NCBI RefSeq assembly: GCF_003751605.1
Contig: NZ_RJVJ01000001.1
Span: 434,001-498,000 of the forward strand
Reading direction: 5' to 3'
Length of the DNA stretch: 64,000 nt
Source of the DNA: Kitasatospora cineracea
GTDB taxonomy: Bacteria > Actinomycetota > Actinomycetes > Streptomycetales > Streptomycetaceae
A model generated the notes under the pieces. It searched no databases, was not told where the DNA came from, and was given only the letters and a program-made list of their open reading frames with translations. Position 1 is the stretch's first letter, and the number at the start of each line of letters is the position of its first letter. Below are positions 57,990-64,000 of the stretch, piece after piece. Both the position numbers and the translations under genes were made by a program.

Positions 57990-59615
57990 TTACTTCTGCT
58001 TGACCTCGACCTGGGTGAAGACCGGGTCGCCGAAGGAGTCGTACTTCACGTTCTGCACGTTCTTCGAGTAACCGGCGGTGGTCTTGTAGTACCAGAGCGG
58101 GATGGCCGGCATGTCCTTGGCCAGCTGGGCCTCGGCCTGCTGGTACAGCTCGGCGGTCTTCTCCACCGAGGTGGCCTTGTCCGCCTCGGCGGCCAGCTTG
58201 TCGAACTCCGGGCTGGAGTAGCCGGCGTCGTTGGCCGCGGCGCCGGTGCCGTACACGTCGCGCAGGAAGTTGGCGTTCAGCGGGTAGTCCTGCACCCAGC
58301 CGGTGCGCATCAGGCCGTCGACCTTCTTGTTCTTGATCAGGTCGCGGGAGGACTTGAAGTCCGGCTTGGCGTCGCCGGTGCACTCCACGCCGGTGGCCTG
58401 GCGGATGGAGTTGCAGACCGCGTCCACCCACTCCTTGTGGCCGCCGTCGGCGTTGTACAGGACGGTGATCTTGTTGCCGGGGACGCCGCCGCCCTCGGTG
58501 ATCAGCTGCTTGGCCTTCTCCGGGTTGTACGTGCAGTACTCGCCGCAGGTGTTGTCCTTATAGCCCATCGCGCCCGGGGCGACCCAGGAGTTGGCGGGCT
58601 GGCGGGAGCCGTTGAGCACCGTCTTGGTGATGGTGTCGCGGTCGATCGCCATCGACAGGCCCTGGCGGACCTTGGAGAGGTTCGCGCCCTTCCAGTCGTC
58701 GGCGTACAGCGAGAAGGAGATCGACTGGATGGCACCCTGGGCCTGGTCGACGGCGCGGTCGCCCAGGTCGTTCTTGTACGAGGACAGGTCGGTCGGGTCG
58801 ACCTGGTCCAGCACGTCCAGGTTGTCCGAGATCAGGTCCTTGTACGCGGCGTCGGCCTGTGCGTAGTTCTTGAAGACGATGCCGCCGTTCTTCGGCTTGT
58901 CGACGCCCGCGTACTTGTCGTAGGCGGCGACGGTGATCGCCTTGTTGTGCTCCCACGAGACGAACTTGTAGGGGCCGTTGCCGATCGGCGACTGGCCGTA
59001 CTTGGCCGGGTCGGTGAAGAAGACCTCGGGCAGCGGCGAGAAGGCGGTGTAGCCGAGCTTGTACTCGAAGTACGAGACCGGGCCGGTCAGCGCGATGGTG
59101 AAGTGGGTGTCGTCGACGACCTTGAGGCCGGACATGGTGGCGGCGGTGGGGTCGCCCGCGTCCGGGTGGACGTCCGTGTAGCCCTGGATGTCGGAGAACC
59201 AGTCGGAGTTGATCTGGTTGTTCTTGACGTTGGCGGACCAGTTCCAGGCGTCCACGAAGGACTTGGCGGTCACCGGGGTGCCGTCGTGGAAGGTCCAGCC
59301 CGACTTCAGGGTGACGGTGTAGTTCTGCGCGTCGGTGGTCTCGATCTTGTCGGCGACCTGGTTGCGCAGCTGGCCGTTGCTGGGGTCGTAGTCCACCAGG
59401 CCCTTGAACAGGGTCTTGATCACGCGGCCGCCGCCGACCTCCATGGCGTTCGCCGGCTGGAGCGGGTTCTGCGGCTCGGTGCTCTGGTAGCTGAACGTGC
59501 CCTGGGCGTTGGACGCCCCGGTGCTGGAGCTGCCCGAAGAGCTGCCGCAAGCGGTAGCGGCGAGGGCGACCGCGACGGCTGCGACAACCCACTTGGCCTG
59601 GCTGGCACCGCGCAT
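57990..59615 (-). CDS. Peptide-binding lipoprotein DppA-like (copy 2)
   Basis: The 541-residue SBP family-5 protein has a lipoprotein signal (VAAVAVALAATAC, lipid Cys23), a Ser/Gly linker and the family block YTVTLKSGWTFHDGTPVTAK. It ends near IPLWYYKTTAGYSKN. The ATG at 59615 has a perfect AGGAGG upstream and is preferred to a frame open to 59702. It heads the second dpp operon, and its upstream region contains two AAACGGACA motifs and a TGACCAA/TTGGTCA palindrome. Confidence 0.92.
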   Translation of the reverse strand: MRGASQAKWVVAAVAVALAATACGSSSGSSSTGASNAQGTFSYQSTEPQNPLQPANAMEVGGGRVIKTLFKGLVDYDPSNGQLRNQVADKIETTDAQNYTVTLKSGWTFHDGTPVTAKSFVDAWNWSANVKNNQINSDWFSDIQGYTDVHPDAGDPTAATMSGLKVVDDTHFTIALTGPVSYFEYKLGYTAFSPLPEVFFTDPAKYGQSPIGNGPYKFVSWEHNKAITVAAYDKYAGVDKPKNGGIVFKNYAQADAAYKDLISDNLDVLDQVDPTDLSSYKNDLGDRAVDQAQGAIQSISFSLYADDWKGANLSKVRQGLSMAIDRDTITKTVLNGSRQPANSWVAPGAMGYKDNTCGEYCTYNPEKAKQLITEGGGVPGNKITVLYNADGGHKEWVDAVCNSIRQATGVECTGDAKPDFKSSRDLIKNKKVDGLMRTGWVQDYPLNANFLRDVYGTGAAANDAGYSSPEFDKLAAEADKATSVEKTAELYQQAEAQLAKDMPAIPLWYYKTTAGYSKNVQNVKYDSFGDPVFTQVEVKQK

Positions 59616-59907
59616 GGGTGTGCCTCCTGAAATCGTGTTGCAGATCGCTCGCGGCCTGGCGCGCACCCCTGCGCAGGAGCCTCGACCCGAGCTCGACTGC
59701 ACCCACTATCGGTCACTCACGGATACGGAAATGACCAATACGGATTTCAATTTGGTCACATGAACGACGGATGAATCCCGGAAAACGGACATTCAAGACA
59801 TAGCCAGACACGGGCGAAACGGACAGTTGTCGCGGATGACGATCAGTGACGTCCGATTAACGAACGCCCCGCGCCCGGAGATCCGTGACGGAGCGTCACC
59901 GAAAACG
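59616..59907 (-). promoter_or_regulatory. Upstream region of the second dpp operon
   Basis: This A/T-richer stretch holds no gene. It carries AAACGGACA at 59783-59791 and 59817-59825, an inverted repeat TGACCAA (59732-59738) and TTGGTCA (59752-59758), and a TTGAAA on the minus strand within it that might be a -35 element. It is the likely control region for the dpp operon reading leftwards. Confidence 0.5.
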
Positions 59908-59943
59908 CGACCGGCCGGCGTCCGCGAGGACGCCGGCCGGTCG
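59908..59943 (-). terminator. 16-bp perfect hairpin after typA
   Basis: Positions 59908-59923 pair perfectly with 59928-59943 around a GCGA-type four-base loop, a stable GNRA tetraloop on one strand. It follows the typA stop by 27 bases. Confidence 0.85.
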
Positions 59944-59970
59944 GCCGAGCAGGGTGGAACCGGGCGGGTG

Positions 59971-61875
59971 TCAGCCCTTCTTGGCGCGCGAGGCGGTGCG
60001 GCCGCGGTCCTTGGCGTCCAGGACGACCTTGCGGATGCGCACGGTCTCCGGGGTCACCTCGATGCACTCGTCCTCGCGGCAGAACTCCAGCGACTGCTCC
60101 AGCGAGAGCTTGCGCGGCGGCACGATGGACTCGGCCACGTCCGCGTTGGAGGAGCGCATGTTGGTGAGCTTCTTCTCCTTGGTGATGTTCACGTCCATGT
60201 CGTCGGCGCGGGAGTTCTCGCCGACGATCATGCCCTCGTACACCTCGGTGCCCGGGTCGATGAACAGCACGCCGCGCTCCTGCAGGTTGGTCATCGCGAA
60301 GGCGGTGACCACGCCGGAGCGGTCGGCGACCAGGGAGCCGTTGTTGCGGGTGGTCAGGTTGCCGAACCACGGCTCGTAGCCCTCGTGGATCGAGTGCGCG
60401 ATGCCGGTGCCGCGGGTGCCGGTGAGGAACTCGGTGCGGAAGCCGATCAGACCGCGGGACGGCACCACGAACTCCATCCGGACCCAGCCCGAGCCGTGGT
60501 TGGACATGTTGTCCATCCGGCCCTTGCGGATGCCCATGAGCTGCGTGACGGCGCCCATGTGCTCCTCGGGGACGTCCACGGTGAGGCGCTCGACCGGCTC
60601 GTGGGTCTTGCCGTTGACCTCGCGGGTGACCACCTGCGGCTTGCCGACGGTCAGCTCGAAGCCCTCGCGGCGCATGGTCTCGATCAGGATGGCCAGCGCC
60701 AGCTCGCCGCGGCCCTGCACCTCCCAGGCGTCCGGGCGCTCGGTGTCCAGCACGCGCAGCGACACGTTGCCGATCAGCTCGCGGTCCAGGCGGTCCTTCA
60801 CCTGGCGGGCCGTCACCTTGCGGTCCACCTTGGCGCCGGACTTGGCGTCGGCGCCCTTGCCGGAGCCGCCCTTGCCGACCAGCGGCGAGGTGTTGGTGCC
60901 GATGGTCATCGAGATGGCGGGCTCGTCGACGGTGATCAGCGGCAGCGCGATCGGGTTCTCGGTGTCGGCGAGGGTCTCGCCGATCATGATGTCGCCGATG
61001 CCGGCGACGGCGCAGATGTCACCGGGGCCGGCCACCTCGGCGGGCTTGCGGGTGAGCGCCTCGGTCATCAGCAGCTCGGAGATCCGGACGTTCTGGATCG
61101 AGCCGTCGCGCTTGATCCAGGCCACCGTCTGGCCCTTGCGCAGCTCGCCCTGCTCGACCCGGAGGAGGGCGATGCGGCCGAGGAAGTTGTCGGCGTCCAG
61201 GTTGGTGACGTGCGCCTGCAGCGGGGCGTCGGCGTCGTAGGTCGGGGCCGGGACGTGCTCCAGGATGGTGGAGAAGAACGGCTCCAGGTTGTCGGAGTCG
61301 GCCGGCACGGTGCCGTTCTCCGGCTTGGTCAGCGAGGCCACGCCGTCGCGGGCGCAGGCGTAGACGATCGGGAACTCGATCTGGTCCTCGTCCGCGTCCA
61401 GGTCCAGGAACAGGTCGTAGGTCTCGTTGATGACCTCGTCGATCCGGGCGTCCGGACGGTCGGTCTTGTTGATGCACAGGATGACGGGCAGCCGGGCGGT
61501 GAGCGCCTTGCGCAGCACGAAGCGGGTCTGCGGCAGCGGGCCCTCGGAGGCGTCGACCAGCAGGACGACCGCGTCCACCATCGACAGACCGCGCTCGACC
61601 TCACCGCCGAAGTCGGCGTGGCCGGGGGTGTCGATGATGTTGATGGTGATCGGAGCGCCACCGTCCTTGGGGTGGTACTTGACCGCGGTGTTCTTGGCGA
61701 GAATGGTGATGCCCTTCTCGCGCTCGAGGTCGTTCGAGTCCATCATCCGGTCGTCGAGGTGCTGGTGGGCGGCGAAGGCGCCGGCCTGCTTCAGCATGGC
61801 GTCGACCAGGGTGGTCTTGCCGTGGTCGACGTGGGCGACGATGGCGACGTTGCGGATGTCGTTGCGCGTGGGCAT
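59971..61875 (-). CDS. typA: Translational GTPase TypA/BipA
   Basis: The 634-residue GTPase has G1 [15 protein letters not shown]2 near [14 protein letters not shown]3 [12 protein letters not shown] and G4 NKTDRPD, followed by EF-G-like domains and the BipA C-terminal domain ([20 protein letters not shown]). It binds ribosomes and assists 50S assembly and stress adaptation. Positions 70-85 have a His-rich insertion ([17 protein letters not shown]) common in actinobacteria. The ATG at 61875 has GGGAGAA upstream and is preferred over a longer open frame. Confidence 0.95.
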   Translation of the reverse strand: MPTRNDIRNVAIVAHVDHGKTTLVDAMLKQAGAFAAHQHLDDRMMDSNDLEREKGITILAKNTAVKYHPKDGGAPITINIIDTPGHADFGGEVERGLSMVDAVVLLVDASEGPLPQTRFVLRKALTARLPVILCINKTDRPDARIDEVINETYDLFLDLDADEDQIEFPIVYACARDGVASLTKPENGTVPADSDNLEPFFSTILEHVPAPTYDADAPLQAHVTNLDADNFLGRIALLRVEQGELRKGQTVAWIKRDGSIQNVRISELLMTEALTRKPAEVAGPGDICAVAGIGDIMIGETLADTENPIALPLITVDEPAISMTIGTNTSPLVGKGGSGKGADAKSGAKVDRKVTARQVKDRLDRELIGNVSLRVLDTERPDAWEVQGRGELALAILIETMRREGFELTVGKPQVVTREVNGKTHEPVERLTVDVPEEHMGAVTQLMGIRKGRMDNMSNHGSGWVRMEFVVPSRGLIGFRTEFLTGTRGTGIAHSIHEGYEPWFGNLTTRNNGSLVADRSGVVTAFAMTNLQERGVLFIDPGTEVYEGMIVGENSRADDMDVNITKEKKLTNMRSSNADVAESIVPPRKLSLEQSLEFCREDECIEVTPETVRIRKVVLDAKDRGRTASRAKKG

Positions 61876-62070
61876 GCGGCGCTGATTCTCCCGGAATCGT
61901 GGGTCACGGTGCCCGGCCCGCGTCAGCATTCACCGGTCCACCCACCGGGCACGGCACATGCCCCGGCTTCTCCCCATCGTACGGGGAACGGCCCAATGGA
62001 GCCGAAACGGGCGGCTGCGGAGCGGTGGAGATCACCTTCCGGCGGCGGTGCTTCCGGTACGCACCGCGGT

Positions 62071-62097
62071 GGCGGCGGCCGCTGCCGGGCCGCCGCC
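62071..62097. terminator. Hairpin after the SpoIIE-family gene
   Basis: GGCGGCGGCC at 62071-62080 pairs with GGCCGCCGCC at 62088-62097 around a seven-base loop, eight bases beyond the stop on the minus strand. Confidence 0.7.
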
Positions 62098-62104
62098 GGG
62101 CGGG

Positions 62105-64000
62105 TCAGAGGGCCAGTTCGAACCAGACGATCTTGCCCTTGGGGGTGCGGCGGCTGCCCCAGCGCTCGGCCAGCAGCGAGACGAGCTGCAGGCCGCGGCC
62201 GCCCTCGTCGGTCTCCTGGGCGCGGCGCTGGCGGGGCTGGGCGTAGGCGTCGTCCCAGACCTCGCAGACCATGGTCTTGTCGCGCAGCAGGCGCAGCCGG
62301 ATCTCGCCGCGGCCGTGCCGCAGCGCGTTGGTGACCAGCTCGCTGACCAGCAGTTCCGAGGTGTCGACCAGTTCGTCCAGGCCGCGTTCCAGCAGCCAGC
62401 CGCAGGCGGCCTCGCGGGCCTTGGCGACCGAGGTCGGCTCGGAGGGGAACCGCCAGTCGCCGACCGAGCCCTTGGGCAGGCCCTTGACCTTGGCCATCAG
62501 CAGGGCGATGTCGTCCTCGCCGTGGTGCGGGTTGAGCTCGTCCAGCACCTGGTCGCAGAGTTCCTCGATCCGCTCGGAGCCGGCCTCCAGCGCGGCCCGG
62601 AAGGCGTCGATGCCCTCGTCGAGCTGGTGCTTGCGGGACTCCACCAGGCCGTCGGTGTAGAGGGCCAGCACGGCGCCCTCCGGCAGGTCGACGGTGACCT
62701 CCTCGAACGGCTCGCCGCCGACGCCGAGCGGCAGGCCGGGCGGCACGGTGATGGTGCGGGCGCCCTGGCCGGGGGCGAGCAGGACCGGCGGGAGGTGGCC
62801 GGCGTTGGCGAAGGTGCAGCGCTGCTTGACGGCGTCGTAGACGGCGTAGACGCAGGTGGCGAGGTAGACCTCGGCGCTGGAGCGGTCCGGGTCCTCGTCG
62901 TTGCCGAGGCCGCGGGCGATCTCGTCGAGGGCGGAGAGCACCTCTTCCGGGTCGAGGTCGAGCATGGCCAGGGTGCGGACGGCGGTGCGCAGTTGGCCCA
63001 TCGCCACGGCGGCGCGCAGGCCGCGGCCCATCACGTCGCCGATCACCAGGGCGGTGCGGCTGCCGGGCAGCGGGATGACGTCGAACCAGTCGCCGCCGAC
63101 CTCGGTGTTGTTGTTGCTGGGCAGGTAGCGGCGGGCGATCTCCAGGCCGGAGGCGGCCGGGTTGCCGGGGGGCAGCAGGCTGCGCTGGAGGATCAGGGCG
63201 CGCTCGTGCTCGCGGCGGTAGAGCCGGGCGTTGTCGACGCAGACCGCGGCGCGGGCGACGAGTTCCTCGGCGATCGCCACCTCGCGGGCGTCGAACGGCT
63301 CGCTGCCGATCGCCCGGGAGAGCTGGACCAGGCCGAGCACCTGGTCGCGTGCGACCAGCGGCACCACCAGGGTGGAGCGCAGCAGCGGGTCGGGCCCGGG
63401 CTGCGGGACGACGCTGCGGCCGGTGCGCAGGGCGCGGGCGTGCGGGGAGCGCGGCGGGTAGCAGAGCGTGCCGCCGGCCTCGGCGACCCGGACGCCGCCG
63501 GCCCGCTCGCTGCCGAGCACGGACGGGGCGTTGCCGACCACGCTGGAGACGGCGACCCGGCGCAGTTCGCCGCTCTCCGGGTTGGCGCTGAGCGGGGCGG
63601 AGTCGCCGGTGAGCAGCGCGGTGTACAGGTCGACGGTGGCGACGTCGCAGAACTGCGGGACGATCACGTCGAGCAGTTCCTTGGCGGTGGTCTCCAGGTC
63701 GAGGGTGGAGCCGATGTGGGTGGACGCCTCGTTCAGCAGGGCGAGGCTGCGGCGCACGCCGGCCGCCTCGCGTTCGGCGATGTGCCGGCTGGTGACGTCC
63801 TGGACCTGGCCGGCCACGCCGATCGGGCGGCCGCCGGCGGCGGTGAGCCGGTACAGCGAGACGGCCCAGGTGCGCTGGTCCTCGTCGCGGCCGGCGGTGG
63901 GGCGGGCGGCCCGGACCGGGCCGGACAGCCGCAGGTCGAGGACGGGCTCCTGGCCGGTGAGGACCTTGCGCAGGGCGAGCAGCAGCCGGTCCGCGTCGGA
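62105..64000 (-). CDS. PAS/GAF-SpoIIE-family phosphatase with HATPase domain (5' part outside the window)
   Basis: The gene continues past the right edge; at least 631 residues are visible in one open frame. A PAS-like end (WAVSLYRLTAAGGRPIGVAG) is followed by a GAF domain (NEASTHIGSTLDLETTAKEL on), then a SpoIIE PP2C domain with EVGGDWFDVIPL, GDVMGRGLRAAVAM and ANAGHLPPVLL. A C-terminal HATPase_c (anti-sigma kinase-like) domain has LLVSELVTNALRHG and GGRGLQLV. Such fusions regulate anti-anti-sigma factors in streptomycetes; the kinase-like and phosphatase domains may oppose each other. Input is unknown. Confidence 0.9.
   Translation of the reverse strand, partial: SDADRLLLALRKVLTGQEPVLDLRLSGPVRAARPTAGRDEDQRTWAVSLYRLTAAGGRPIGVAGQVQDVTSRHIAEREAAGVRRSLALLNEASTHIGSTLDLETTAKELLDVIVPQFCDVATVDLYTALLTGDSAPLSANPESGELRRVAVSSVVGNAPSVLGSERAGGVRVAEAGGTLCYPPRSPHARALRTGRSVVPQPGPDPLLRSTLVVPLVARDQVLGLVQLSRAIGSEPFDAREVAIAEELVARAAVCVDNARLYRREHERALILQRSLLPPGNPAASGLEIARRYLPSNNNTEVGGDWFDVIPLPGSRTALVIGDVMGRGLRAAVAMGQLRTAVRTLAMLDLDPEEVLSALDEIARGLGNDEDPDRSSAEVYLATCVYAVYDAVKQRCTFANAGHLPPVLLAPGQGARTITVPPGLPLGVGGEPFEEVTVDLPEGAVLALYTDGLVESRKHQLDEGIDAFRAALEAGSERIEELCDQVLDELNPHHGEDDIALLMAKVKGLPKGSVGDWRFPSEPTSVAKAREAACGWLLERGLDELVDTSELLVSELVTNALRHGRGEIRLRLLRDKTMVCEVWDDAYAQPRQRRAQETDEGGRGLQLVSLLAERWGSRRTPKGKIVWFELAL

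Overview
This is high-GC actinobacterial chromosome with strong third-codon G/C bias. Gene content and order point to a streptomycete (Streptomyces or Kitasatospora): a bldK-type oligopeptide permease operon in the order permease-lipoprotein-permease-ATPase-ATPase, mshB (mycothiol), a DUF3117 protein, a SpoIIE-type phosphatase, and the corA / CBS / mrp / tatB / anti-sigma / ECF sigma cluster also known from other actinobacteria. No rRNA, tRNA or CRISPR array was found.

Layout. 1-6.06 kb: CorA magnesium transporter, a DMT exporter, a PPOX-like protein, a soluble PRC/MgtE_N/CBS protein overlapping a DUF1003 membrane protein, and mrp. 6.05-12.67 kb: an integrative element of the actinobacterial AICE (pSAM2-like) type inserted at the 3' end of mrp. 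It is flanked by a 13-bp direct repeat made of the last mrp codons and carries rep-xis-int, a divergent GntR regulator with a HAD hydrolase, and a membrane protein with a small partner. No transfer gene is visible. 12.7-17.7 kb: PP2C-like phosphatase, an unknown gene, tatB, an anti-sigma factor whose frame is broken by a probable one-base indel, its ECF sigma factor, an O-methyltransferase and DUF3117. 18-29 kb: housekeeping genes (enoyl-CoA hydratase, tag, a DivIVA-like protein, folP, LOG-like, dapE, a wall-hydrolase-like protein, a secreted Ala/Gly-rich protein, fdxA-dapC, a GNAT and a SirB1-like protein). 29-33 kb: a four-gene operon of ABC exporter plus NarL-type two-component system. 33-39 kb: S9 peptidase, mshB and envelope proteins.

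39.5-59.6 kb is a 20-kb peptide-uptake island. It holds an orphan lipoprotein, the five-gene bldK-like operon on the plus strand, and two tandem dpp-like operons (A-B-C-D-F) on the minus strand. The two dpp operons are duplicates: their gene order and junctions match, and their ATPase genes share long tracts of identical DNA while the binding proteins have diverged. The bldK leader has several palindromes, mutually exclusive pairing elements and a possible nine-codon upstream ORF. A short motif (AAACGGACA) recurs in front of bldK and of the second dpp operon. The window ends with typA and a SpoIIE-family phosphatase cut by the right edge.

Most transcription units end in long perfect GC hairpins, often shared by convergent genes; these are listed separately. 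The most notable points are the element in mrp, its operator/promoter array, its possible effector cargo, the anti-sigma frameshift, the bldK leader and the homogenised twin dpp operons.
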